Source: Rhynchopus sp. YZ270_cl-10 (Eukaryota > Euglenozoa > Diplonemea > Diplonemida > Diplonemidae). Taken from it: a stretch of DNA of 64,000 nt. The stretch is taken from positions 1,649,467 to 1,713,466 of the forward strand of contig OZ037850.1 in NCBI GenBank assembly GCA_964035575.1, read 5' to 3'. The position numbers and the translations under genes were made by a program. This document shows positions 21,801 to 30,822 of the stretch, piece by piece (positions within the stretch are counted from its first letter, which is position 1; every line of letters starts with the position of its first letter). The notes beneath the pieces were generated by a model. The model saw nothing but the letters and a program-made list of their open reading frames with translations, did no database searches and was not told the origin of the DNA.

Positions 21801-23818
21801 CTTCTCCTTTCTCTAAGCCAACCTTAACGAGGTAAGTGGACAAAAGTAGACTCACACCCAAAGACCACTAGTCAAGCTACTAGTATTTTACTAGTGATAC
21901 TAGTGGGCATAGTAGTGTCACTAGTCGTATTTTACACTAGTCGTTACGACGAGTAGTGACGATGTTCCCATTCTTTGGGGAATCGAACCTCACTCACAAC
22001 ACATTCGAACAGGGTCACTCATAGAGTCTGCAGAGGCGTTCCTTGGGGTGCCAGAAAAGGAGCGCAAAGAGTGCACAGGGTTTGAGCGGAACTTGATCAC
22101 CAGAACACTTGCGGGGCTGAACACCTCAGATGCGGTATGTGCACCACTCCCCTTCTGATTGCGCCCCTTGCCACACCACTCCTGCAGATGACTGTGGACT
22201 CTCTGGAAAAGGCAAAGCGCGAAATGGATACGCTGGACTTTGTTCTCCCACTGAACCTTCTTGACAAAGCGATGTTTATGGTGTATGTAAAGACTGGAAG
22301 ACTTCTCTTCTGTGCAAACAAAATATATAACAGGAGCAAAGCGTCTAAAATCAATCTGCAAAACTACGCACAATGCTGGCCGAAGATGGACAAAGAGCGC
22401 AAAGGTGATGAAAAGGTATGCCAAAAATGGAGCGTTCAGAGTTAATAACCTATAATTACCGTATACACCAACCCTCCCCCGTGAAATTGTCCCCCCCAAA
22501 AATCCGGTATTTTGCCCCCAGGGACAATTTCAAGGGGGTCAGAGGGGGACAATTTCGGTTTGAGCCATTGGTGTCTGGTGTGAAGTGGAGCGTTTTGCAA
22601 TATATATGTCCGAGGACTTGTACTCCTTCACCACACGTTCTTCATGCGGAGGTACAGGGTGTGTTTTGGGGTTGGTGGTCTTATTCCAATTGCGAGGCAT
22701 CTTTCCACGAATGCCCACGCCATTCAGTACAGTGTCTTGTACATTGTAAGAGCGACGTCGCCGCGTGTCTTGACCAGAGAAGCTTCAAAACAAACCCACC
22801 AGCCTCAAGAGGCGTCACACTCCCAAACTTGAGTTCATAGCACTCTTTTGCTTCGCATTCCAGCGGAGTAGGATATCGCCGCCATAGCCGCCCTCACTGT
22901 GACATACCCACATTCGAAGGTGCGTCCGCAGAAGTCGTTGATCTGATCAGATGCAAACGTGCTGGCTTGGCGCGGCTGTTCTATCTTTGACCAGCTCGAG
23001 ACGAGCCTGGACACTGGGGTACTGGCGTGGTGTTTGGGCCACTTGTGCTTGATGATCCGAAGCATGGAGCTCCAGATGCTCCACAGAGAACTGCCGTTCA
23101 TCCCATCAGACCTCAAGCTGGTCAGGAAGCCGACGACGTGGTCTTCTTCTGGGGTGTTCTTCCTGAGGTTCGCGCTGGTGCAAAAGCGTTGTCATTGCTT
23201 CCAGTATATTTCCGGGATCGTCGCACGCAGAGCTGCCTCAGTCTCAGTTGTGCGCGGCATTTTTTTTTTTTGTGTGTTGTCTGAGGGAAGCGTGTCATTA
23301 TAAATACTTAAACGCACACATTTGCCACCCATTTTCTACAGAATAATAATTACACGCATCTTACTTAATTCTACCCTGGCCGTTAAATTGTGGATTTCAA
23401 ATTGCATGACTGTAACAGGGTTTTGTGAAGAGTCTATAATTGCACGTAATAAAATGTAAAAAACAAAACAAAACAAAAACAAAACAAACCATCAGTTCCA
23501 AGCCGTTATCACTGCTCTAAATGAATGGGACGCAAAGCTCTTCTCTTTCACCCAAGACCTGTTCAACCAGAAATGGGAGCATTTCTCTGAAGGATACACA
23601 AAGGCTCAGTGCCGGTCTAAGGAACGTCGTTGCTGGGCGAAGAAGAAGCCTGAGGTATATAATTGATTTCTCTTGAAACATGTCAGTACACAGTTTTTCA
23701 AAAATAAATTTCAATTTCCAAACAGCTAACGGTGGACATCGACGCAATCACACCGGGCGACACGAAGCATCTTTGTTCCACTCCGTGCTCGTGGGGTGAT
23801 GAGCAACCATCTGTTTAA
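18878..23818 (+). CDS. Type II membrane protein: PDZ, three Trp-rich repeats, sulfotransferase-like C-terminus (8 exons)
   Basis: Exons 18878-21216, 21267-21363, 21596-21734, 22013-22134, 22188-22282, 22334-22415, 23496-23654 and 23726-23818 keep phase and give 1041 residues. A short basic cytosolic N-terminus is followed by one membrane segment (residues ~49-66, LVILLIFATPLAYYA), then a PDZ-like domain (YGLTFDSDF, VDPYSPGMEAGM, LTHVNGV). After it come three ~85-residue repeats with the shared pattern PxWxD...LFxSxxGxWMIG...G...MPxxxxxW (residues ~245-340, ~560-650, ~665-755), separated by Pro-rich and KPKPKP linkers. The spliced 3' exons encode AIRDPVTRFLAS, which resembles the sulfotransferase 3'-phosphate-binding motif, then NLITRTLAG and a closing helix with LNEWDAKLF. 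A clear 5'-PAPS loop is not seen. Likely a Golgi carbohydrate sulfotransferase or an inactive relative. Confidence 0.6.
21837..21960. repeat. Cluster of ACTAGT palindromes inside an intron
   Basis: Within intron 3 of the sulfotransferase-like gene, the hexamer ACTAGT or close variants (CTAGTC, GTAGTG) occurs at least six times in about 120 nt, in both orientations, which would let the RNA fold into several alternative hairpins. Confidence 0.5.
22416..23495 (+). other. Unusually long intron (1080 nt)
   Basis: Bounded by GTATGC and ATCAG. It is several times longer than the other introns (50-420 nt) and is more GC-rich at 22860-23250 than flanking noncoding DNA. It contains open stretches in several frames but nothing I recognise; it may hold a decayed insertion. 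Confidence 0.5.
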
Positions 23819-24060
23819 GTGATTCGATTCAACTTTATGGTATCTAGTGTGCCGCAGCTGGTTGGAAAAGTCAAGGATTTACACTACGTGGGAGTGGGTG
23901 CAGTTCGGGATTGGGGTTTGGGGGGGGGAGTAAACGAGACGCGAAAAAAGTACTGCCTTTTTGCGGTTTCTTCGCGGTTAACGTCTGAAATGCTCAAATG
24001 CCTTTGTATTATGTTTTATTATAGATGCGTGAAGCTCATTTTTTATTAGGCTTTCCTTTC

Positions 24061-24091
24061 AGATGCGTGTCAAGCGTGAACACGTTCATCT
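24061..24091 (+). promoter_or_regulatory. Ten-base-pair stem-loop plus CATCT element
   Basis: AGATG pairs with CATCT and CGTGT with ACACG, with a two-base bulge (TT) on the right side; the loop is CAAGCGTGA. It is followed by a T-rich tract. Strongest stem of the recurrent family. Confidence 0.5.
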
Positions 24092-24232
24092 GTCATTTTT
24101 TCTCTTTTTTATGCATAAGACCTATGCACACCCCTTCGCTAGGTGCGGAATATGGGGTTAACATTTTTTTGGAACTGATAACGTATCAATGGCGGAAACG
24201 CTAGCTTTGCCTAAACCATTTTTTTTAGTTGC

Positions 24233-24252
24233 ATGTGCACAACGAGACACAT
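24233..24252 (+). promoter_or_regulatory. ACGAGA stem-loop
   Basis: ATGTG/CACAT around the loop CACAACGAGA, followed by ACACATCTTTCAAGTTTTC. Confidence 0.45.
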
Positions 24253-24638
24253 ACACATCTTTCAAGTTTTCTTTCTTTTTTGCTGCCTGGTTCAAGTTAT
24301 AATAAAAACAAAAACAACACATGGTGTACGAAACCTGGGAAGGGACAAACCCGTAATCCCCCGTAAACATGTCGGGGACGTGCCATCTGGGTGCACACCA
24401 ACAAGGGAAACAAAGTTAATCCAAAACGAAAATAACACGCACACAGCTCTGTCTCTAACAGTGATCTGTCGTTGCTCTCATCGAGTAGTACCTAATGTGC
24501 CCCATGTTTGTGTGGGTTCTTGGGCGATTGTCGATATTAACAAATTGTCACCTAAAGTAAGCACCCTATCTTTTTTTGCATCCCTCTGCACTCCATACCC
24601 CATCTGTTGTCACACCACCATTCAGAAGGAACTTAACA

Positions 24639-27479
24639 ATGGGGGACAAAACCATTGAGGAGAAGAAGAAGCTTCTCTCTTCGTTGCGGAAGCGCACTGG
24701 GAAGACTCTTCGGGAGGTTGGGAAGGTGCTGCAGACATGTGGATGGGACGAGGACAAGGCGTATGAAGTGCTCATGCAGCCCGCTGACGATGCGGACTCT
24801 CCATCCTCGCCACCACCACCACCACCGCCACCACAGCGCGCTCCCGTGCCACCACCACGAGAGGTGCTCACGTCGCCACAGCTCGAAGCACAGAAAGCAC
24901 AAGACGTGAAGTCACCACCACCACCTCCGCCCACCAGGTCGCGAGACGGGTCCCGCCGTTCTTCCTTTGTTTCTGAAGCACCCACCCAAGCGTCTGTGCA
25001 GAAGAGTCCTGCGGTGCGACCTGGACTAGAAGCAAGAGACCAAGGCGCTGCTCCACCAGTGACGCCGTCAGTTGACGATGCTCTGCCGCCACCGGCAAAG
25101 TCGACTTTTGCAGAGCTGGGCACACCGCAAGGGCGGCCTTCTTTCGCAACTCCTGTAGAAGAGCTGCCCACGCGCCAGCAGCAGCAAGAACAAGTCTTGC
25201 AGCAACAAAAGCAACAGCTCCAACAACAGGAACAGGAACAACAGCAGCAACAGAACATATCGCTCCAGCAGCAGCAGCAGCAGCATCAACAACAACAACA
25301 ACAAGAACAACAGCAGCAACAGAACATATCACTCCAGCAGCAGCAGCAGCATCAACAACAACAACAACAGCAGCAGCAGCAGCAACATCAGCAGCTCCAG
25401 CAACAGGAACAGCATCAGCATCAGCATCAGCAGAACGTATTGCTCCAACAGCAACAGCAGCAGCAACAAGAACAACAACAACAACAAGAACAACAGCAGC
25501 AACAGGAACAACAGCACCAACAGAACATGTTGCTCCAACAACAGCAGCAACTCCAGCAACAACAACAACAACACCAACCACTGACCCAGCCGCAGGAACA
25601 GCAGCCCCCTGTAAACCCTGCCAACCCTGGACCGCAACGTATTGGGGGTTTGCCACAGCAGTATGCACCCACCAGTAGCAAGTTTTTGAAAGACAGTTTA
25701 CCTCAGCATGATGACTTGCCGTTGCCTCCACAACAATCCAACGATGTGCAGCGTATAAACAGCTTTCCACGCACCACCACCGCCCCACAGCACGAGCAAA
25801 GCACTCACGCTGTGCCGCAGCAGCATGACAGTCATCCGCAGTCACACAACAGCCTCCCCCAGGAGCCTGTGCAGCACCCATCCAACCCTCTGCCACAGCA
25901 TGACGATTTGCCTGCAGTGAGCAACCCTGTCGTTCAAGAAAGGAACAGCGTCCCTCAGAGACAAGCACAACAAGAGCCACAGCTCTACGTGTCACGGAGT
26001 TCCGTTCCACAGCACCGCGACAGTGCTTCTGTGGCGCACACACCGACACCTGTCCAGCCGCCTTCCATCCCATCGCCAAAGGAGGCCGAACTCAAAGCTT
26101 CCCAGCCACACATGGAAACACCAAAGTTTGCTGCGACCCCCACACAAGAGACGTCAGCCCCGTCTTTCAAGTCTGCGACACACGTCCTGGCAGGTGACAT
26201 GTCCCCTCTCCAGAAGGATCCGCCTGCGTTCTCTCTTGACACGTGGAGGAAGGAAATGGAGGTCAAGGACAAAGTGCAGGCTGAGGAGCGCCAAGCGATG
26301 AGAGACGAAGTGCACGTGACACGGCTCTCTGCTTTGCACGATGAGGTCGTTGCCTTGAAGGAAATGCAGGTGTCACAGGACAAGGACAGAAACGAGGAGG
26401 CAAGGCATCTCATACAGAAGGCCGAAGCTGTTGCGTCTGAATGGAAAAAGTCGTTTGCGAAACTGTCGCCAAGCCTGACCAACATTCTTGAAGAGGCGCG
26501 AGATGCACAGCCTTCGGGAAAGCAGTGGAAGCATGCAGCGGACTCTCCTGTGGTGGAGAAGGTAAAGCTTGAGGAGGCGGAGAAGCGGGCGGAAGAGCAG
26601 AGACAACAGTGGGTCGATGAGAAGAAGAGGATGGAGTCGCGCATTGACGTTGGCTTGAAGGAACAGGAGAAGGCTTTCAACAAAGTTCTGGAGCAGAAAG
26701 GACAGGAGCAAGCAGCGTTGGTGCGGATGTTCCACCAAAAGCTTGAAACCGTTACGGACAGCTACGAAGCGAGACTCGAACTGTCGAATGCTGAATCGGA
26801 CAGGATAATGCACACTGCGTTGTACTCCCCACCGCGGCCACGTCCTGGTGCACAGAGTATGACACCGCAAACCGCTTCTCCCACGATCCAACTCCGGGAA
26901 AAGCAAACGCCTACCACACATTCCGATGCTCTCACTGAATTTGGTCTTCACAACATTAACGACCCTTTGGGTTTCAGCGACTCTGAGGTTGAGAGGCAAG
27001 CTGCAGCAGCGAGTATGCACTTTGCGCAGCTTGAGCACAACAAATCTGCGGATAAAATCAAGAAAAAGCGCAAAAAGAAGACCTCCACTGCGTCTGTGGC
27101 AGACGAGCGTCGTATGCAGTGTGCGCGATGTGGGTTGTCTGTGGCGGAGGCGAAGTTCTGTGGCGAGTGTGGTGCTCCAGCCCCAAGCCCCGCACCCACA
27201 CACTATCACGGCACGCCACAGTTCGGCCACACCATGCAGCAGTACCCTCAGTCGCAAGGCAAGCTTGTGGACACCTTCCTCAGCGAAGGTCCCAATCGCT
27301 ACTCCCAGCGGCATATAGAAAAGAAGATCTGGAACCAGGCCAAGTCAGAGCACTCTTCCAACGCCCCGGTCTATCCAAACGGGAAGCCCGTCAACTTCGT
27401 GTGGCACTCCGCAGGGCCCTCTGATTTCCTTGTTTACCAAGGCCGTGAGTCGCCAAACATCGCGCCACCGCGCAGATGA
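24639..27479 (+). CDS. UBA/EF-Ts-N-like, polyglutamine, coiled-coil and zinc-ribbon protein
   Basis: 946 residues. Residues ~10-46 (LRKRTGKTLREVGKVL then CGWDEDKAYEVL) match the UBA-like helical domain found at the N-terminus of EF-Ts and NAC-type proteins, which binds ubiquitin or ribosomal partners in other contexts. Proline clusters (PPPPPP) follow, then a polyglutamine region at residues ~178-320 encoded by mixed CAG/CAA codons with interspersed His and Leu. A Gln/Pro/His-rich region leads into a long charged helical segment (residues ~530-720), likely a coiled coil. Residues ~826-845 hold CARCG...FCGECG, a double-CxxC zinc ribbon. A lysine cluster (KKKRKKK) just before it could act in nuclear import. 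Function unknown; a scaffold is plausible. ATG 24639 is 13 nt after an acceptor-like AG. Confidence 0.78.
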   Translation: MGDKTIEEKKKLLSSLRKRTGKTLREVGKVLQTCGWDEDKAYEVLMQPADDADSPSSPPPPPPPPQRAPVPPPREVLTSPQLEAQKAQDVKSPPPPPPTRSRDGSRRSSFVSEAPTQASVQKSPAVRPGLEARDQGAAPPVTPSVDDALPPPAKSTFAELGTPQGRPSFATPVEELPTRQQQQEQVLQQQKQQLQQQEQEQQQQQNISLQQQQQQHQQQQQQEQQQQQNISLQQQQQHQQQQQQQQQQQHQQLQQQEQHQHQHQQNVLLQQQQQQQQEQQQQQEQQQQQEQQHQQNMLLQQQQQLQQQQQQHQPLTQPQEQQPPVNPANPGPQRIGGLPQQYAPTSSKFLKDSLPQHDDLPLPPQQSNDVQRINSFPRTTTAPQHEQSTHAVPQQHDSHPQSHNSLPQEPVQHPSNPLPQHDDLPAVSNPVVQERNSVPQRQAQQEPQLYVSRSSVPQHRDSASVAHTPTPVQPPSIPSPKEAELKASQPHMETPKFAATPTQETSAPSFKSATHVLAGDMSPLQKDPPAFSLDTWRKEMEVKDKVQAEERQAMRDEVHVTRLSALHDEVVALKEMQVSQDKDRNEEARHLIQKAEAVASEWKKSFAKLSPSLTNILEEARDAQPSGKQWKHAADSPVVEKVKLEEAEKRAEEQRQQWVDEKKRMESRIDVGLKEQEKAFNKVLEQKGQEQAALVRMFHQKLETVTDSYEARLELSNAESDRIMHTALYSPPRPRPGAQSMTPQTASPTIQLREKQTPTTHSDALTEFGLHNINDPLGFSDSEVERQAAAASMHFAQLEHNKSADKIKKKRKKKTSTASVADERRMQCARCGLSVAEAKFCGECGAPAPSPAPTHYHGTPQFGHTMQQYPQSQGKLVDTFLSEGPNRYSQRHIEKKIWNQAKSEHSSNAPVYPNGKPVNFVWHSAGPSDFLVYQGRESPNIAPPRR
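25170..25600 (+). repeat. CAG/CAA repeat tract encoding polyglutamine
   Basis: About 430 nt of CAG and CAA codons with scattered CTC, CAT, GAA and ATG codons; five internal blocks end in CAGAAC-type segments, indicating duplication of longer blocks (for example 25249-25272 and 25318-25336). The tract is interrupted by non-Gln codons, unlike the pure arrays in the retroelement. Confidence 0.85.
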
Positions 27480-27624
27480 TAATTTTTGTATTATTGTATA
27501 TCTTGCCTTGTTTTCATGTACATTTAAAGTGTTAACAAAAACGTTAGTAGATTTCGTGTCAAGTTTTTTTGGTTCTTTGCTTTTACTGCCACCTCACCAC
27601 TCAGGACTCGCGTATTATATAACA

Positions 27625-29028
27625 ATGTTTGGTGCACCTCGTTCGGGTGCTACTTCACCCCATTCGCAATGTTCTCGTTCGAGTTCGAAGCGAGGTTCGG
27701 AGGCTGAGAAAAAGCCCATTGTGCGGAAGAGAAAGGTTGTGCGGGTGCGTGCAACGCAGTCGAATATTTCGGACCGTGACTTGGCTGTGAAGAGAGCTGC
27801 ACGCTACATGCTGGCAGCAGGAGGGGACGTGATGGTCTTCACCGGTGCAGGTGTGAGCGCCGAGAGCGGCATCCCTACATACCGCGACCCTGGTGGCATC
27901 TGGGAGCGTTACGACCAGAAAGCTGTCGGACATATTAAAGGGTTTATCGGAAGCCCACAGCTGTGCTGGCGGTTCGAATTCGACCTCTGGCAGCTTCTCA
28001 AGAACGTTGGGCCCAATTCTGCGCATAGAGGGCTGGCGGAGCTGGAGGAGGCTGGGATAGTGTCGGGTGTGATCACACAAAACGTGGACGGACTGCATCA
28101 ATCGGGCGGCTCAAAAGTGGTTCACGAATTACACGGGAACGAAATGCGGGGTATCTGTCTCAGAAAAACGTGCAGGAAAACTTTAGACGCTATTAAGGTG
28201 TTCCAACTGCTGGGCTGGCTGGATGAGGACAAGCAGGTCTTGGAGGACAACGTTCCTGAGCCTCCTGCTCCGCCAAAGAAAGCAAAAGCGAAGACACAGA
28301 AAAAGCAAGCAGATGACAGCGACGATGCTTCCGACTGCAGCTCCTCCGTCTCCGTTGCGTCGACGTCGTCTGCAGCAACAAACCTCACATCCACACCGTC
28401 CTCGTCAGGTTCCTCCTCTTCGTCCTCAGTGGACTACCAAGCCCACATGGACCTTCCTGACCGCAAGGTCGCAAAGGCAAACGCTCCAAGGTGCCCTGAC
28501 TGCGATGGCGTCATCAAACCAGACGCAATTTACTTCGGCGAAGAGCTCAAAAAAAGTGTGAAGAAAGACTGTTTTGCGCTCAGCCGGAAGTCAAAGTCGT
28601 GTCTCGTGATTGGGTCCAGCTGCATTGTGTCCCCAGCAAACAAACTTCCTCTCCTGGTGCGAGCCCAGGGCGGGACCATCGTCGAAGTCAACCCGAAAAA
28701 AACGCTGATGACCCCGCACACAGCACTGCACCTGAAGGGGTCGGCCACAGATTATGTGTCGGACATTGTGAAGGTGTCGCGCGCGTTGGTGGCAGCGAGA
28801 GTGGCTGCGTTAGCTATCATTGCGTCTTCTGCTAATTTCTCTATTGTTCCCGCTCGCGTGAAAAAAACGAAAAAAGTTGTGCGTGTGAAACGGAGCATAG
28901 TTGCCCCTGTGTTAAATTTGAAGAAACCGGCGACAGCGACAAAGAACCCTGTGTCAACACGGAACAGGATGAGGGCAGCAGCAGCGCGCATTGCGACGTC
29001 TCGGGCAGAGGCTAAGAAGACCAAGTAG
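27625..29028 (+). CDS. SIR2: Sirtuin-type NAD-dependent protein deacylase with expanded zinc module
   Basis: 467 residues. Sirtuin motifs in order: GAGVSAESGIPTYRD (Gly74 on), TQNVDGLH, catalytic His170 in HELHGN, zinc cysteines C178/C183 and C290/C293, GSSCIVSPAN and VEVNP. These enzymes remove acyl groups from lysine using NAD+. The zinc pairs are separated by about 107 residues, far more than usual; the extra sequence is a basic then Ser-rich low-complexity loop (residues ~210-275). The first pair is spaced C-x4-C rather than C-x2-C. The C-terminal ~90 residues are very basic (KKTKKVVRVKRS), as is the N-terminus, suggesting nuclear localisation. ATG 27625 lies 20 nt after a strong pyrimidine tract and CTCAG (27603-27604), so the in-frame ATG at 27430, which overlaps the previous gene's end, is not used. 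Confidence 0.88.
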   Translation: MFGAPRSGATSPHSQCSRSSSKRGSEAEKKPIVRKRKVVRVRATQSNISDRDLAVKRAARYMLAAGGDVMVFTGAGVSAESGIPTYRDPGGIWERYDQKAVGHIKGFIGSPQLCWRFEFDLWQLLKNVGPNSAHRGLAELEEAGIVSGVITQNVDGLHQSGGSKVVHELHGNEMRGICLRKTCRKTLDAIKVFQLLGWLDEDKQVLEDNVPEPPAPPKKAKAKTQKKQADDSDDASDCSSSVSVASTSSAATNLTSTPSSSGSSSSSSVDYQAHMDLPDRKVAKANAPRCPDCDGVIKPDAIYFGEELKKSVKKDCFALSRKSKSCLVIGSSCIVSPANKLPLLVRAQGGTIVEVNPKKTLMTPHTALHLKGSATDYVSDIVKVSRALVAARVAALAIIASSANFSIVPARVKKTKKVVRVKRSIVAPVLNLKKPATATKNPVSTRNRMRAAAARIATSRAEAKKTK

Positions 29029-29188
29029 GCATCCTATTATCACCTCTACCATATGCAAACAAGTCATAAAAGACGTCAAACAGATTTTGATAAGAACAAA
29101 AAACGGAATATTTTTAAACACTTACTCCAAGGTGCAATACCACCCTCACCCAACGACCACACAACAGGACACATGGTAGAAATGTAAA

Positions 29189-29608
29189 ATGGATGAACCA
29201 AGTTTGTACGTACAAAGGCTAGAGGAGCAGCTCAGAGTTCTGCAGCGTGAGAAGGTGGAGTACGACCGTGAATCGGAAATAAAAGAGGAAGAGATTCTGA
29301 GGCTTCGTGCAGACAACTTCCGTCTTCGCGCTGCGCTGGAGAAGCAGGTGAACGAGAGTGGCGACACTGATGTGCAGGCACTTCTGCAGGTGTACAAGTC
29401 TCAGGTGGAGACCTCGATGCTGAAGGTGGAGTCACTTCAGAACCACATACGTTCGTTGAATTCGGAGTGCAGTGCGCTGGACTCTGAAAACGTGACACTC
29501 GCAGGGTTGTTGTCAAAGAAGTCGCATGCCAGCCCCGGGCAACGCAGTCTGGTGGCCTCTATCCCGCCAACAAAAGACATGGAACGACATTGGGTTTTTG
29601 GTTTATAG
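29189..29608 (+). CDS. Small coiled-coil protein, 139 residues
   Basis: Not assigned to a family. Residues ~5-55 and ~60-110 are strongly helical with heptad-like spacing (RLEEQLRVLQREKVEYD, LRLRADNFRLRAALEKQV, VESLQNHIRSLNSECSAL), consistent with two coiled-coil segments. No signal peptide or membrane segment. The last ~25 residues are not helical and end near the pyrimidine tract of the next gene, leaving only 100 nt to the cyclophilin start. An acceptor-like ACAACAG ends at 29167, 21 nt upstream of ATG 29189. Confidence 0.68.
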   Translation: MDEPSLYVQRLEEQLRVLQREKVEYDRESEIKEEEILRLRADNFRLRAALEKQVNESGDTDVQALLQVYKSQVETSMLKVESLQNHIRSLNSECSALDSENVTLAGLLSKKSHASPGQRSLVASIPPTKDMERHWVFGL

Positions 29609-29708
29609 AGCCAAGAACGTTAGATTAGAAAATAAAACTGCTCTCGCTTTTTTTCACTATTTATTGAAAAGCTCTTCACCCCACCCACAGAACCTTTACA
29701 CAGATACG

Positions 29709-30206
29709 ATGGCGAAATTCCTGCTTGTGCAGTGCCAGCATGGTGTCATCAAGATCAGGCTTTGTGTAGAGGCAGCGCCACGTACGTGCAAGCTCATTGA
29801 ATCGCTCACGCGGGAGGGGCACTATGATGGGTGTGGCTTCTACCGTGCAGAGAAGGGGTTCTGCATCCAGACAGGCCTTAGGAAGGTTGATGGCACTGTG
29901 AAGCCAAACCCCTTTGGCAAAGTGTGCCTCGAGTACTCAATCCCGAACACCTGTGGCACAGTGGCGATGGCGCGCTGGGAGGACCCTTCCTCAGGCGACG
30001 GTGAGTGGTTCATTAACCTGGGGGCCAACTCAAACCTAGACAAGTCTGGTGACCAAGGATGGGCGCTTGGGTTCTGTGCCTGGGGCGAGGTGGTGGAGGG
30101 CTTGTCCACGGCGCAGGCAATATCGCTGCTGCCCACAAAGTCCGAAGGAGGAATGTCGATGCTGCAGCAGGCATACCCCTTCACCGCGAGTATTGTAGAA
30201 GAGTAG
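29709..30206 (+). CDS. Cyclophilin-type peptidyl-prolyl isomerase, divergent
   Basis: 165 residues. The fold pattern matches cyclophilins: CGFYRAEKGFCIQTG corresponds to FHRVIPGFMIQGGD with the catalytic Arg conserved, GTVAMAR to the SMA strand, EWFINLGANSNLDKSG to the QFFIT segment, and LGFCAWGEVVEGL to the VFGKVVEG segment. Catalyses cis-trans isomerisation of proline bonds. The usual WLDGKHVVFG block is shortened and altered, so cyclosporin binding cannot be assumed. No targeting signal; probably cytosolic. ATG 29709 follows a pyrimidine tract and CCCACAG (29684-29690) by 18 nt; the in-frame ATG at 29526 overlaps the previous gene. Confidence 0.85.
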   Translation: MAKFLLVQCQHGVIKIRLCVEAAPRTCKLIESLTREGHYDGCGFYRAEKGFCIQTGLRKVDGTVKPNPFGKVCLEYSIPNTCGTVAMARWEDPSSGDGEWFINLGANSNLDKSGDQGWALGFCAWGEVVEGLSTAQAISLLPTKSEGGMSMLQQAYPFTASIVEE

Positions 30207-30384
30207 TCTGTGCAGGAATGTTTCAACGTTTAGAATAAGAATATAAGATACCCCATTTCTTTATCTGAAATATGTTGTACGTTTGAAACTTTCCTACAAG
30301 AAAGGGCTGTCCCGTCGCTCTGGATAAAGGAACGAAGAATCCATCATTCATCACACAGAAACTACACAACACTACACATCCATT

Positions 30385-30822
30385 ATGACACGCTTTTTGC
30401 AATGCACGAAGTTTCTGAAGCTTGCCACCGCAGGAACTGGTCTGTTCGGTGCTGTAATGGTCGGTGCACCAGACTTCACGGGGAAGGCGTTCGAGGCCAT
30501 CCTGTTCACGTCCAGAGGTCTTGATGTGCCATACAGCGACAACGCACAGCCGCATGTGAAGTACTTGAACGCACTGATGGGGGCTGTGATGATTGGCTGG
30601 GCCGGATCCATGTATGGGACATTGACCAGCCGTGCGTGGATGAAGAAGGACATGCACGCTTGGAAGTCTATTGCCCTCCCGATTGCCGTGTGGTTCGTGA
30701 TTGACAGTTTGGTGTCCTACTCAACAGGGAACGAGCCGAACCTTGCGATAAATGTGTTGTTTGCTGCTCTGTTTGCAGTACCCCTCTTTATGGTGAAAGG
30801 CGAGTTTATTGAAGGTTGCTAA
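30385..30822 (+). CDS. Small polytopic membrane protein, tandem copy A
   Basis: 145 residues; family not recognised. Three or four hydrophobic segments: residues ~14-32 (LATAGTGLFGAVMVGAP), ~62-80 (LNALMGAVMIGWAGSMYG), ~96-112 (IALPIAVWFVIDSLVSY) and ~120-138 (AINVLFAALFAVPLFMV). Loops contain SRGLDVPYSDNAQPH and SRAWMKKDMHAWKS. No cleavable signal peptide. Start is 26 nt after the acceptor-like TCACACAG (30351-30358). The pattern (short, four helices) occurs in many organelle or plasma-membrane proteins and does not define function. Confidence 0.8.
   Translation: MTRFLQCTKFLKLATAGTGLFGAVMVGAPDFTGKAFEAILFTSRGLDVPYSDNAQPHVKYLNALMGAVMIGWAGSMYGTLTSRAWMKKDMHAWKSIALPIAVWFVIDSLVSYSTGNEPNLAINVLFAALFAVPLFMVKGEFIEGC

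Larger units (their letters stand above)
23819..24638. other. Spacer with two hairpin-family elements
   Basis: No supported gene. Two stem-loops of the ACGAGA/CATCT family lie at 24061-24091 and 24233-24252. An acceptor-like ACCACCATTCAG ends at 24625, 13 nt before the next start. Confidence 0.65.

Noticed and set aside
21962..21995. tRNA-like T-arm on the minus strand (GGTTCGATTCC)
   Set aside because: No matching acceptor, D or anticodon stems could be found around it; it lies within an intron.
24868..26079. Long minus-strand frames with Val/Ala/Leu repeats opposite the polyQ gene
   Set aside because: They are complements of CAG/CAA repeats and give simple low-complexity peptides only.
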